From contig NZ_PDCM01000001.1 in assembly GCF_008634025.1 (NCBI RefSeq), positions 4,186,501 through 4,250,500 on the forward strand: a stretch of 64,000 nt of DNA. Direction: 5' to 3'. Made by a program: the position numbers and the translations under genes. The notes beneath the pieces were generated by a model, which was not told where the DNA came from, did not search any database, and was given only the letters and a program-made list of their open reading frames with translations. The DNA comes from Streptomyces albofaciens JCM 4342 (GTDB taxonomy: Bacteria; Actinomycetota; Actinomycetes; Streptomycetales; Streptomycetaceae). Of this stretch, positions 40,101-47,750 are shown in pieces; within the stretch, counting starts at the first letter, position 1, and each line of letters starts with the position of its first letter.

Positions 40101-41069
40101 GCGCTGCTGCACTTCCGGCTCCACCTGGAGATCGCCCGCGACCACCCGGAGGAGGCCGCCGGGGAACGGGCCGCCGCCGAGGCCGAGCTGGCCCGCGCCC
40201 GCGCCGCCGTCGGCGAACTGGCGGCGTACGACTGGCGGCTGCACTGGCACGAGGGGCTGCTCCATCTCGCCGACGACCGGGTCCCGGCGGCGCTGGAGTG
40301 CTTCGACCGGGTCTACGCGGCGATTCCGGGGGAGTACGCGCCGAAACTGGCCCTCGGCTACTGTCACGAGGCCCTGCGGGCCCCGAAGGAGGCCGTGGCC
40401 CTGTACGGGGCGGTCTGGCACCGCAACCACGCCCTCGGCAGCGCCGCCTTCGGCCTGGCCCGCATCCACCTCGCCGACGCCAAACCGCAGCTCGCCCTGG
40501 ACTGCCTCGAAGCCGTCCCCGCCGACTCCCGGCACCGCACCGCCGCCCGGACGGCCATGGTCCGCATCCTCGCCGCCCCGCCCGCCGACGGCCGTCCGCC
40601 CACCGTGTCCGCCGCCCGGCTGGCCTGGCCGGCGCTGCACCGGCTCACGAGGAAAGAGGGCCTGACCGACCGGCATGCCCAGGACCGGCTGCGCACCGAC
40701 CTCCTGGAACTGCTGCTCCTGCTCGTCACCACCGCACCCGCGGCGGGCCCCGGCCCGCTGGGCGCCCTCTGCGCGGAAACCGACAACCAGGCCGAGAAGA
40801 TCACCGTCCCGCACACCGAGCACGCGCTGCGCGAGGAGCTCGCGGCCTGTTACCTGCGGCTGTTCGAACAGATGTCGCCCGCCGCCCGTGCCCGGGACCG
40901 GGAGCTGGCCGAAGCCCTGCTCGACAACGCCTACCGCACCCGCCCCATCGGCTTCCGGCACCGCCGCGGCGACCAGCGCCTCCACTGGTTCCGCCACTGG
41001 GACCGGGACGGACGGACCGGCGAGGCCCTTCCCCCGTACGAGGACTCCCCGAGTGAGGGGGCACCATGA
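37128..41069 (+). CDS. Trypsin-like protease fused to a PknG-type Ser/Thr kinase with TPR region
   Basis: A 1313-residue multidomain protein. Residues ~10-215: trypsin-fold protease with His48 (LTCAHVV), Asp107 (SADIALL) and Ser183 (HGFSGSGV). Residues ~290-600: an alpha/beta region resembling a degenerate NTPase without a P-loop. Residues ~643-890: kinase with GQGSYGQV, Lys677, catalytic Asp783 in YGDLSLTN, and DVAG (Asp800) in place of DFG. The rest (WRLHWHEGLLHL, GEYAPKLALGYCHEA, GSAAFGLARIHLAD) reads through like the TPR domain of mycobacterial PknG; the YGDL and D-V-A-G variants also resemble PknG. The rubredoxin part of PknG is replaced by the protease. ATG 37128 has GGAG very close (1 base), so the start is tentative. 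ATGA overlap couples it to the membrane-protein gene. Confidence 0.88.
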   Translation: MRELGGTSQYHSGDGCWRVRLFHAERRGAAPLGAGVLLPDALVLTCAHVVLARPRPAVADGRPADPPLPLREVYAEFPGAPDAVPRPLAAEVLTRHLRPPTSRFSADIALLRLAEVPPVAPAVLHRQIPARDERVHTVGYPQDLPGGEHITARLMGRGGPGHAPEWVQLDPESAPYVVRHGFSGSGVVHNRTGGVIGILVHQHGTERFPVPSSHAYMIPTETILAHLGDEKLRLRVTGARAVAGSIRLVPGAAGSDRAPGLRRWLARWLDDSGPATVRATPTGRGTVKGRSAERAAGAGGSGAAAWRGAPGRPDGGRGVTGQAQHRPDGPAEPVELAFVADDEHDARSALHSALILADRERNPRPLRRGEATEPRAGSIDLALDATGWTADQLVRRVAVRAGLTTHRAPAGDLATVTRQIAEQAPPLSAAFLSVDRLLPADGPARSAHGPFLSLLHALLAPGHSRLLLVFQDPAAPLLARVVDELLDDRWASRRESAVAARLTVLAGLEEQHRRLRGGRDGPEDADGCVPVSRRLAARLAALRQGGILRNSPSAAYHLFRIGVAVEDALQRLDPPRTPRGYVVLPPGDGLTDLPHVTVGDPDSLAEPEPPPAAFPPAAEGPAPAPGPVPLAVRWPGLVRGQELHQQYRVVGRLGQGSYGQVYLARDRMLAGRPVALKGVRDPDDARAVQEAVQERLRLVGLNHPSIIKVFNYARQPGASDSNLSFIVMEFADGAPLRWIADRIAQRAEPFHDHRVHEFIAVYGLLILDALTYLHEERGLVYGDLSLTNVIHCGAGIKLIDVAGVRPIGTSGPLTYPAPELHSHPAMTVAADLYAVGAVLGELVARVPEAPPGLGTRSLERVLDRATAPLPEERFADAREMAVQLRGVLKELRSLRLGEEAAFEPSSLFAPAPAALDGELGKAPPLGQWRDGSNVKRGLTARPPTPAEVALGLPVPKPDVADGNWTELHRTSYDDPVGLLQLSDAWKESPEKALLHFRLHLEIARDHPEEAAGERAAAEAELARARAAVGELAAYDWRLHWHEGLLHLADDRVPAALECFDRVYAAIPGEYAPKLALGYCHEALRAPKEAVALYGAVWHRNHALGSAAFGLARIHLADAKPQLALDCLEAVPADSRHRTAARTAMVRILAAPPADGRPPTVSAARLAWPALHRLTRKEGLTDRHAQDRLRTDLLELLLLLVTTAPAAGPGPLGALCAETDNQAEKITVPHTEHALREELAACYLRLFEQMSPAARARDRELAEALLDNAYRTRPIGFRHRRGDQRLHWFRHWDRDGRTGEALPPYEDSPSEGAP

Positions 41070-42211
41070 GCGGCCACGACAGCGCCCGCCCCGGACCACG
41101 CCCACCCGGTGCATCCCCCGGGAAGGTCATGGCGCGAAGACGGCCGCTGCGCGTGCTGTGGTACTGGTCCTCGGGCCGCGATCCGGTGCGCGGGCGCAAG
41201 CACACGGGCAGGTTCCTGTTCAGCCGGATGCTGATGCTGCCCGCCGTCACCTTCACCGTCCTCGCCCTCGCCGGCACGGCGTACTTCGACGTCCACAGCC
41301 GTACGGAGGAGCTGCGCGGCCGCTACGCCCCCGCCCTCGTCGAACTGGCCCACGCCCGCGTGGCGTTGACCCTCGCGCAGGCCGAGGCCGAGCGCCGCCT
41401 CGGCACGCGCGGCGGCAGGCCGCCGGTGCAGTCCGATCTCGTAGGGCTCGGCGAACGCTATCCGTCCCTGGTGACCGCGGCTTCCCAGAGCCTGAACAAC
41501 GCCGTCCAGACCGGAGCGCTGGACAAGGCGCAGGAACAGGAGACCCGGGTGATCTCCGGCCTGGTGGTCGCCTACGACTACTGGATCGACTGGGCCGACA
41601 GCCACCACGACAGCCGGCCCCTGTGCCGGGCCGGCATGGAGTACGCGACGACCCTGCTGCGCGGCAGCCCCACCGCCGTGCTGGACCGCATCGGCACCCT
41701 GGAGACGCGTCTGCGCGCCTCCGTGGCCGAGCTGTCGGGCCGGCGCACCGTGTTCCTCGTCACCGCCTCGGCGGCGCTGCTGGCCGCGCTGGTCCTGGCC
41801 GTCCTCTTCGCCGGCCTGCTCGACTACGTACGCGCCCGCCTGCGGGTCCGCAGTCCCCTGCTGGCCCTGCACGCACTGCCCGTCCTGCTGGTGTTCGCGG
41901 TCCTGTGGGCCGGCGCGACCGTCCAGCACCGGGCCCAGCAGGACGTGGAGCGCTCCGCCGCCCGGCTCGGGCGGATATCCGTGCCGCGCGAGGCCGGACC
42001 GGAGCGGAGCGACGGGCCGGCCGGGCCCGACGCCGCGATCGAGAAGGTGGACTCCGACCTCGCCGGGCGGCTGCGCGGCACCCACCCGGGCATGTGGATG
42101 CTGGCCTCGGTGCTGGCCCTGGCCGTGGGGGCGGCGGGTGCCGTGGGCTGGGGCTTCGCGCTGCGCCAGTACGGCCGCGAGTACTGGAAGATCGACTGGA
42201 GGTCCGCATGA
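41066..42211 (+). CDS. Four-helix membrane protein (GlnX-like sensor candidate)
   Basis: A 381-residue membrane protein with four predicted helices: about 55-73 (LMLPAVTFTVLALAGTAYF), 226-250 (TVFLVTASAALLAALVLAV...), 263-285 (ALPVLLVFAVLWAGATV) and 350-370 (WMLASVLALAVGAAGAVGW). A ~150-residue helical segment between helices 1 and 2 (VELAHARVALTLAQAEAERR... AYDYWIDWADS) and a shorter loop between 3 and 4 probably face outside, as in four-helix sensor-like periplasmic domains. Mycobacterial GlnX has the same helix count and the same operon position relative to PknG and a binding lipoprotein. Direct sequence homology to GlnX is not established here. It overlaps both neighbours by ATGA. Confidence 0.8.
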   Translation: MSGHDSARPGPRPPGASPGKVMARRRPLRVLWYWSSGRDPVRGRKHTGRFLFSRMLMLPAVTFTVLALAGTAYFDVHSRTEELRGRYAPALVELAHARVALTLAQAEAERRLGTRGGRPPVQSDLVGLGERYPSLVTAASQSLNNAVQTGALDKAQEQETRVISGLVVAYDYWIDWADSHHDSRPLCRAGMEYATTLLRGSPTAVLDRIGTLETRLRASVAELSGRRTVFLVTASAALLAALVLAVLFAGLLDYVRARLRVRSPLLALHALPVLLVFAVLWAGATVQHRAQQDVERSAARLGRISVPREAGPERSDGPAGPDAAIEKVDSDLAGRLRGTHPGMWMLASVLALAVGAAGAVGWGFALRQYGREYWKIDWRSA

Positions 42212-43479
42212 GAAGCCCGCGCCGCAGACTCCGGCCCGCCCTGGCCTGCTGCCTCCTGGTCACCGCCGCACTGCTGTCGGGGGGCTGCTCGTCCGACGAC
42301 GACCGGACGGTGGTGGTCCTGGGCCCGTGGACCGGCGAGGAGCAGCGCCCGTTCGTCGAGACGCTGAAGGAGATCGGCAAGCGGACCGGCCGTACGTACG
42401 TGTACGAGGGCACCCGCTCGCCACGGGAGACCCTGGCGACCCAGCTGCGCACGGAGTCACCGCCCGACGTGGCGATCCTCAACAGCCTGGGGGAACTGTC
42501 CGAATACGCACGCGAAGGCGCCGCCAAGCCGCTGGACGAGGACGTGGCGGGATCGGCGGTCGGCCCGTGGGCGCAGCGGATCAGGCTCAGGAACCAGGAG
42601 GGCGAGTTGCGGCAGCGCTCGTACTGGGTGCCGGTGCGGGTGGACCTCAAGAGCATCGTCTGGAGCCGCCCCCACGATCCCCGGACGGCCCGGAACCCCC
42701 GCTGGTGCCTGGGGATGGCGTCCGAAGCGACGTCCGGCTGGCCGGGCACGGACTGGATCGAGGACCTGCTGCTCCAGAAGTCCGGCCCCGCCGTGTACGA
42801 CGAGTGGGCCACCGGCGCCCTGCCGTGGACCAGCGCTCCGGTGAGGCGGGCGTGGCAGGCGTGGCGGGACCTGCTCGCCGAGGACGGCCCCAAGGCCGCC
42901 GAAAACGCGATATCCACCCCGTTCGACGATCTGGGCGGCGGCCGGTACGGCCTGCTGAACACCGGCAGGTGCACCCTGGAGCACCAGGGCTCCTTCATCC
43001 GCCGGCACTACGCCGACGACGTGCTGCCCGCACCCACCCATCGGTTCGTTCCCGGTCTTCCGGCCGACCGCCGAGCCTACGAGGTCTCCGGCGACATGGC
43101 GGCCGTCTTCCGGCCCGGCGAAGCCGCCTGGGAACTGCTGAAGGCACTGACCTCGCACCCGGCCCGCGCGGAATGGGCCAGGCTGGCGAGCCCGGGGGAG
43201 CGCCCCTTCTTCTCCGACGGCAGCACCGGCGAGGGGCAGCTGTCGGCGAGCACCGCGGCGGTGCAGAAACTCTTCAGCGCGGCGGACAAGGTCTGCTTCG
43301 ACGCCTCCGACGCCATGCCGCCCACCTTGCGCGGCGCCTTCCAGCGCGCCGTACTGGAATTCCTCCAGTCACCGCGCCTCCTCGACGGCCTGCTGCGGCA
43401 GCTGGAGGCGGAACGCCTGACACAGCTCCGGGCAGGCGCCTTCGCACTGGAACACCTGTGCGGGCGCCTCGGCGACTGA
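42208..43479 (+). CDS. Extracellular solute-binding lipoprotein (type 1-like)
   Basis: A 423-residue lipoprotein. The signal peptide ends in LLSGGC (Cys27). The mature part opens TVVVLGPWTGEEQRPFVETL, then SPPDVAILNSLGELSEYA, in the pattern of sugar-type ABC binding proteins (SBP_bac_1/8). No permease or ATPase accompanies it; instead it overlaps the four-helix membrane protein by ATGA and lies in the kinase operon. This points to a ligand sensor that reports to the membrane protein and kinase rather than an importer. In mycobacteria GlnH plays such a part, but GlnH is of a different binding-protein class. GGAGG five bases upstream supports ATG 42208. Confidence 0.88.
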   Translation: MRSPRRRLRPALACCLLVTAALLSGGCSSDDDRTVVVLGPWTGEEQRPFVETLKEIGKRTGRTYVYEGTRSPRETLATQLRTESPPDVAILNSLGELSEYAREGAAKPLDEDVAGSAVGPWAQRIRLRNQEGELRQRSYWVPVRVDLKSIVWSRPHDPRTARNPRWCLGMASEATSGWPGTDWIEDLLLQKSGPAVYDEWATGALPWTSAPVRRAWQAWRDLLAEDGPKAAENAISTPFDDLGGGRYGLLNTGRCTLEHQGSFIRRHYADDVLPAPTHRFVPGLPADRRAYEVSGDMAAVFRPGEAAWELLKALTSHPARAEWARLASPGERPFFSDGSTGEGQLSASTAAVQKLFSAADKVCFDASDAMPPTLRGAFQRAVLEFLQSPRLLDGLLRQLEAERLTQLRAGAFALEHLCGRLGD

Positions 43480-43548
43480 CGGCGGCTGCCCGCCGCACGG
43501 CCGGGGCTTCGTCGGTGGCCCGCACGGCAGGCAACACCCGGCCTCGGT

Positions 43549-43661
43549 TGTGGACCACTCGTACGCCTTCCCCGCCGCCGACCCGCGCGGCCCCGCTCCG
43601 GGCGCCGGACCGTCCGCCGGAGGCAGGCGGCCCCCCGGAAGATCCTTCGAAGTGGTCCACA
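43549..43661. promoter_or_regulatory. Two GTGGWCCAC palindromes upstream of the TetR gene
   Basis: TGTGGACCACT (43549-43559) and its exact reverse complement AGTGGTCCACA (43651-43661) flank about 91 bp in the 255-bp gap before the regulator gene. Each core GTGGWCCAC is itself a 9-bp palindrome, so two identical sites are present, as expected for an autoregulated TetR gene. No other element was clear in this gap. Confidence 0.4.
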
Positions 43662-43734
43662 TCACGGTCGGCGCCGGTACCGAATCGGCAGGGGACGCGT
43701 TTTCTTCGTACCATTCACGTGTTTGCCGAGGGAA

Positions 43735-44361
43735 ATGGTGCGGTCAGTGCAGGAGCGGGCGGTCAAGACGCGGGAGGCAATTCTCCGGGCGGCTTCCGAA
43801 GTGTTCGACGAGTTCGGGTTCAGTGGCGCGAGCGTCAGCAAGATCATGAAGCGGGCCGGGGTCACCCAGGGCGGGATGTACTTCCACTTCCCGTCCAAGG
43901 AGGCCCTGGCGCACGCCGTCATGATCGAGCAGGGCAACGGGCTGGAGCTGCCGCCCGGCGAGGACGGCCTCCAGCGGCTGGTCGACATCACGCTGTACCT
44001 CGCCGGAGAGCTGCAGACCAACCCCGCGCTGCGGGCCGGTGTACGGCTGGCGATCGAGCAGGGCGAATTCGGCGTGCAGGACGACGCCCCGTACCAGTAC
44101 TGGGTGCGGGAGTTCGCCGGGCAGCTGCGGGCCGCCCGGGACCAGGGGGAACTGCTGCCGGAGGTGGACGTGGACGACCTGGCCTGGATGCTGGTCAGCT
44201 CGTACTCCGGCACGCAGCTCCTGTCGCAGATCTCCACCGGCCGGGCCGACCTGCACCAGCGCGTGATCACCCTGTGGCGGTACCTGCTGCCGGGCATCGC
44301 CGCGCCCGACGTCGGGCCGCGGATCACCTTCCCGGAACAGCGCGACGGCACGGCCGCCTGA
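43735..44361 (+). CDS. Gamma-butyrolactone-receptor-like TetR regulator
   Basis: A ~208-residue TetR repressor most like the ArpA/ScbR receptors. The N-terminal DNA-binding part (QERAVKTREAILRAASEVFD, then AGVTQGGMYFHFPSKEALAH) follows that subfamily closely, and the ligand domain keeps ALRAGVRLAIEQGEFG and the C-terminal LLPGIAAPDVG. Such receptors repress antibiotic genes until a butyrolactone or related hormone binds. No AfsA-type butyrolactone synthase gene is present nearby, so it may be an orphan or pseudo-receptor. ATG 43735 or GTG 43738 are both possible; GAGGGA lies just before. It converges on an ABC operon 21 bp away. Confidence 0.87.
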   Translation: MVRSVQERAVKTREAILRAASEVFDEFGFSGASVSKIMKRAGVTQGGMYFHFPSKEALAHAVMIEQGNGLELPPGEDGLQRLVDITLYLAGELQTNPALRAGVRLAIEQGEFGVQDDAPYQYWVREFAGQLRAARDQGELLPEVDVDDLAWMLVSSYSGTQLLSQISTGRADLHQRVITLWRYLLPGIAAPDVGPRITFPEQRDGTAA

Positions 44362-44382
44362 GCGGCCGGCGCCCGGCCCGGC

Positions 44383-45255
44383 CTACTTGAGGCCGCTGAG
44401 CATGACGCCCCGGATGTAGTGCTTCTGGAGCAGCAGGAACATCAGCAGCACCGGCAGCACGCTCAGCATGAGCCCGGCCATCATGACGGGCACCATGCGG
44501 TGGGGGTCGAGGTAGCTCTGCAACGTCTGGATGCCCACGGGGAGCGTCATCAGGCGGGGGTTCGCGGTGGACACGAGCAGGGCCCAGATGTACTCGTTCC
44601 AGGCGCCCACGAACGTGAGCAGCGCGAGCGTCACCGCCACCGGCCGGGTCTGCGGTACGACGATGCGCCACCATACGGTGAACTCCCCGGCGCCGTCGAT
44701 CCGCGCCGCCTCCAGCATCTCGTCCGGTACGGACACGATGAACTGCCGCATCAGGAAGATCCCGAAGCCGGACACCAGGAACGGCATGACCAGGGCGGCG
44801 ATGCTGACCGTCAGCCCGGCGCCGCCGTCGCCGAGCGGGCCGTTGCCGCCCGCCAGCGGCCAGTGCACCAGGATCAGGAAGTGCGGGATGAAGAACACGA
44901 ACGGCGGGAACATCATCGTCGCCAGCACCAGCCGGAAGATCAGGTCGCGGCCGGGGAAGCGCAGCTTGGCCAGGGCGTAGCCCGCCAGCGAGGACGTCAG
45001 CAGCACCGATCCGGTGATCACCGCGGTGGCGACGACGCTGTTGCGGAACAGCAGCGGCAGGTTCAGCCGGACGAACGCCTCCCGGTAGTTGGACAGGTCG
45101 AAGGCCTCCGGGAGGAAGCGGTAGGGCAGCCTGCCGTACTCGCCCGGCCCTTTGAACGAGGTCAGCAGCATGTCCAGGAACGGCACCACCGTCACCACCG
45201 CGCCCGCCCCCACCAGCAGGTACGACAGCCAGGGAACCCGCCCGCGCCGCCTCAT
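44383..45255 (-). CDS. ABC sugar-type permease (MalG-like)
   Basis: A 290-residue inner-membrane permease. About six helices are visible, the first at residues 9-28. The EAA loop that contacts the ATPase reads EMLEAARIDGAGEFTVWWRI, matching the MalG class. GGGAG lies 7 bases before ATG 45255, and the start overlaps the stop of the MalF-like gene (ATGA). The C-terminal end (LLLQKHYIRGVMLSGLK) is typical of carbohydrate transporters. No ATPase gene is present in this operon; in Streptomyces such importers commonly share a multi-system ATPase such as MsiK. Confidence 0.9.
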   Translation of the reverse strand: MRRRGRVPWLSYLLVGAGAVVTVVPFLDMLLTSFKGPGEYGRLPYRFLPEAFDLSNYREAFVRLNLPLLFRNSVVATAVITGSVLLTSSLAGYALAKLRFPGRDLIFRLVLATMMFPPFVFFIPHFLILVHWPLAGGNGPLGDGGAGLTVSIAALVMPFLVSGFGIFLMRQFIVSVPDEMLEAARIDGAGEFTVWWRIVVPQTRPVAVTLALLTFVGAWNEYIWALLVSTANPRLMTLPVGIQTLQSYLDPHRMVPVMMAGLMLSVLPVLLMFLLLQKHYIRGVMLSGLK

Positions 45256-46364
45256 CCGTCCGCTCCCTTCCGCCGGAACAGCCACAACTGCGCCAAAGTG
45301 ATCACCAGGACGAGGACGAACAGCACGAGGGCCGCCGCGCTCGCCGAGCCCCAGTCCCCGTACTTGAACGCCCGCTGGTACATCTCCAGCGCGGCCACGT
45401 TCGTCGCGTCGCCCGGACCGCCCTCGCCGGTCATGACGATGATCAGCGCGAACGACTGGAGGCCGGTGATGAACTGGGTCACGCACACGAACAGCAGGGA
45501 CGGCCGCAGCAGCGGCAGCGTGATGCGGGTGAAGACGGTGAACGGCCCGGCGCCGTCCAGCTCCGCCGCCTCGTAGTAGGAGTGCGGAACGGCCTTCAGG
45601 CCCGCCGTGAGGATGAGGATCGCCGACCCGAGGGAGGCCCACGCCTGGACCACCACGACCGACGGGAGCGCCGTCGCCGGGTCCTGGAGGAAGGCCACGG
45701 AGCGCAGGCCGAGCGCGTTGAGCACGCCGTTGACCAGGCCGCCCGGCTCGTACATGTACTTCCACACGTTGCCGACCGCGACCACGGTCGTCACGATCGG
45801 CAGGAAGTACAGCGTGCGCCAGAACCCCTGGAAGCGCAGGCGGGTGATGCAGTGCGCGACCAGTACGGCGCCGGTCAGCGCCAGGGCCACGGTGCCCAGC
45901 GCGTACAGCAGCGTGTTGGTCAGGACCGGCGTCAGGAAGGACGAGCCGCGGGCGAAGAGGGCGGCGAAGTTGTCCACCCCCGCCGGCCGTATGTCGGCCA
46001 GGTCGAAGCCGGCCCAGCGGGACAGCGACAGCAGCACCGCGAACAGCAGCGGCAGGAGGAGGAAGACCGCGAAGAAGGCGAGGCTGGGCGCGAGGAAGAG
46101 GTAGGCGACGGCGGTCTGGCGGCAGCGGTGGCGGGCCCGGCGCGCGGCGGGGCGGGCGCGCTCCCCGGCCGCCCGCACACCGCGCCCGCGCCCCCCGGCC
46201 CTACCCACACCCGGCCCGCGATTCCCGGCATTGCGCTCACCCCGCCCGCGCCTCCCGGCCTTACGCACACCCGGCCCGCCGTCCGTACGGCCGCGCCCTT
46301 CGGCTCCGCTCGGGCGCCGGGCCTCGCCGCCGTCGCCGTCCGCGCTTCCGACCGTTGTCGCCAT
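45252..46364 (-). CDS. ABC sugar-type permease (MalF-like) with Arg/Gly repeat extension
   Basis: A 370-residue permease whose first ~83 residues are not part of the family fold. They contain four decapeptide repeats (residues 32-71, for example GVRKAGRRGR and GVGRAGGRGR) of strongly basic, glycine-rich character. The membrane part then begins with TAVAYLFLAPSLAFFAVFLL and has six helices; the EAA loop reads YYEAAELDGAGPFTVFTRI. The extension is expected to lie in the cytoplasm. The ribosome site at ATG 46364 is weak, so translation might start further in, for instance near the first helix. It is coupled to the MalG-like gene and follows the binding-protein gene by 66 bp. Confidence 0.85.
   Translation of the reverse strand: MATTVGSADGDGGEARRPSGAEGRGRTDGGPGVRKAGRRGRGERNAGNRGPGVGRAGGRGRGVRAAGERARPAARRARHRCRQTAVAYLFLAPSLAFFAVFLLLPLLFAVLLSLSRWAGFDLADIRPAGVDNFAALFARGSSFLTPVLTNTLLYALGTVALALTGAVLVAHCITRLRFQGFWRTLYFLPIVTTVVAVGNVWKYMYEPGGLVNGVLNALGLRSVAFLQDPATALPSVVVVQAWASLGSAILILTAGLKAVPHSYYEAAELDGAGPFTVFTRITLPLLRPSLLFVCVTQFITGLQSFALIIVMTGEGGPGDATNVAALEMYQRAFKYGDWGSASAAALVLFVLVLVITLAQLWLFRRKGADG
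46152..46271 (-). repeat. 30-bp tandem repeat encoding Arg/Gly decapeptides
   Basis: Four imperfect 30-bp units in phase within the MalF-like gene. The copies at 46183 and 46243 are the most alike (about 33 of 37 bases). They encode G-(V/E)-R-x-A-G-x-R-(G/A)-(R/P). The unit length being a multiple of three keeps the frame open, so copy number could vary between strains without breaking the gene. Confidence 0.65.
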
Positions 46365-46430
46365 GCAGCACCAGCCTTTCGGGGACGGGCGGACCGGCCG
46401 ACGGGAGCAGGCCCGGGGCAGGCCGCGCGG

Positions 46431-47750
46431 TCAGCGGGAGAGTTCCTGGTCGATCTGGCGCACGGCGTTGCGCACGGCCGCGTCCGGCGGATGGCGGCCG
46501 GTCCACATCTCCTCGATGTTCTTGCGCAGCAGCGCCTTGGCCTTCTGCGCGCGCGGCCCGTTCGGCTCCGGCGTGGCGTAGTCCAGCGCGTCGACGAACG
46601 GGCCGAGGTTCTGGTCGCCCCCGGCGGCCAGCAGCGCCCGCATGTCACCGGTACGGCCGGTCATCGTGCCGACGGACATCTGGAGGACGCTCATCCGCGT
46701 GGCCCGTACGGCCGCGGCCCGGCCCGCCCCGGGGCCGGCCGGCACCACCTCGTCGTTCAGCCAGCGCAGGAACTCCCAGGCCTCCCGCTGGTGCCCGCTC
46801 TTCGCGTTGACGCCCAGCAGGAAACCGGTGGTGACCGTGCCCCGGTTGCCGGGCGCGGGACCCGGCACCGGCGCCACCCCGACATCGCGGTAGTCCCGGC
46901 CCATCGTCTGCTTCAGGCTGCCGGTCCACCACGCGCCGCTGACCGCCATCGCCACCCGGCCCGCGGGGAACGCCTTCATCAGGTCGATGCCGGGGTCGCT
47001 CGCGCCCCGGTCGATCAGGCGCCGCTCCAGCGCGAAGACGGCGCGTCCGGCGGGGGAGTCGAGGGCGCTGTGCGTACCGTCCGGGTGGAGGAACGATCCG
47101 CCACGGGATGCCAGCAGTGCCAGGGTCTGGTTCACCACCGTGGAGTCGTCCGTCCGCGACAGCCCGAAACCCTGCACGAGCGTATTGCCGTGCCGGTCGC
47201 GCCGCGCGGTCCGGTACGCGGTCTCCTCCAGCTCCCGCCAGGTGCGCGGCGGCCCGGCCAGCCCGGCCGCGCGCAGCAGCCGCTTGTTGTAGTAGAGCGC
47301 GTACGACTGCACCTCGGTGGGATAGCCGAGGGGCCGGCCCCGTACCGACGCCGCCCGGACCGCGGGACGGGCGAAACCGCGCTCGATACGGGCGGCGTCC
47401 CCGGACGGCGCCGGCCGCACCACCCCCGCCTGCGCCAGCTGCCCCGCCCACAGGCTGTACGGGTGGATGATGTCCGCGCCCTGGCCGGCGGCCTGACGCA
47501 CCATCAGGGTGGTCAGCAGATCCTGGAAACGGACCGCAGTCGTCCGTACGTGCACCCGGTCGTGCGCCGCGTTCCACTCGTCCACCACGCGCTGCAACGC
47601 CGACTTCAGCGGGTCGGTCGCGTAGTGCGACAACAGCGTGAGCACGACCGGGTCGCCCGGGCGGCCGCCGCCGCCCCGGCCGGGGGCGCCGCAGCCCGCC
47701 GCGCTCGCCGCCGCTCCCGCCAGCCCCGCCAGGACCCGGCGCCGCTTCAT
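46431..47750 (-). CDS. Sugar-type ABC solute-binding lipoprotein
   Basis: A 439-residue binding protein. The export signal (MKRRRVLAGLAGAAASAAGC) ends at Cys20, a lipobox with Ala rather than Leu at -3. The mature protein has the SBP_bac_1 pattern: TLLSHYATDPLKSALQRVV, DIIHPYSLWAGQLAQAG, PTEVQSYALYYNKRLLRAAG and GRVAMAVSGAWW. It is the substrate-recognition part of the ABC importer encoded by the following two permease genes. GGGAGG eight bases before ATG 47750 supports the start. It overlaps the GNAT gene by ATGA. The ligand is not evident; a sugar or oligosaccharide is likely. Confidence 0.9.
   Translation of the reverse strand: MKRRRVLAGLAGAAASAAGCGAPGRGGGGRPGDPVVLTLLSHYATDPLKSALQRVVDEWNAAHDRVHVRTTAVRFQDLLTTLMVRQAAGQGADIIHPYSLWAGQLAQAGVVRPAPSGDAARIERGFARPAVRAASVRGRPLGYPTEVQSYALYYNKRLLRAAGLAGPPRTWRELEETAYRTARRDRHGNTLVQGFGLSRTDDSTVVNQTLALLASRGGSFLHPDGTHSALDSPAGRAVFALERRLIDRGASDPGIDLMKAFPAGRVAMAVSGAWWTGSLKQTMGRDYRDVGVAPVPGPAPGNRGTVTTGFLLGVNAKSGHQREAWEFLRWLNDEVVPAGPGAGRAAAVRATRMSVLQMSVGTMTGRTGDMRALLAAGGDQNLGPFVDALDYATPEPNGPRAQKAKALLRKNIEEMWTGRHPPDAAVRNAVRQIDQELSR

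Noticed and set aside
42208..43479. Calling the lipoprotein part of an ABC importer
   Set aside because: No permease or ATPase is in its operon; it is coupled to the four-helix membrane protein and kinase.
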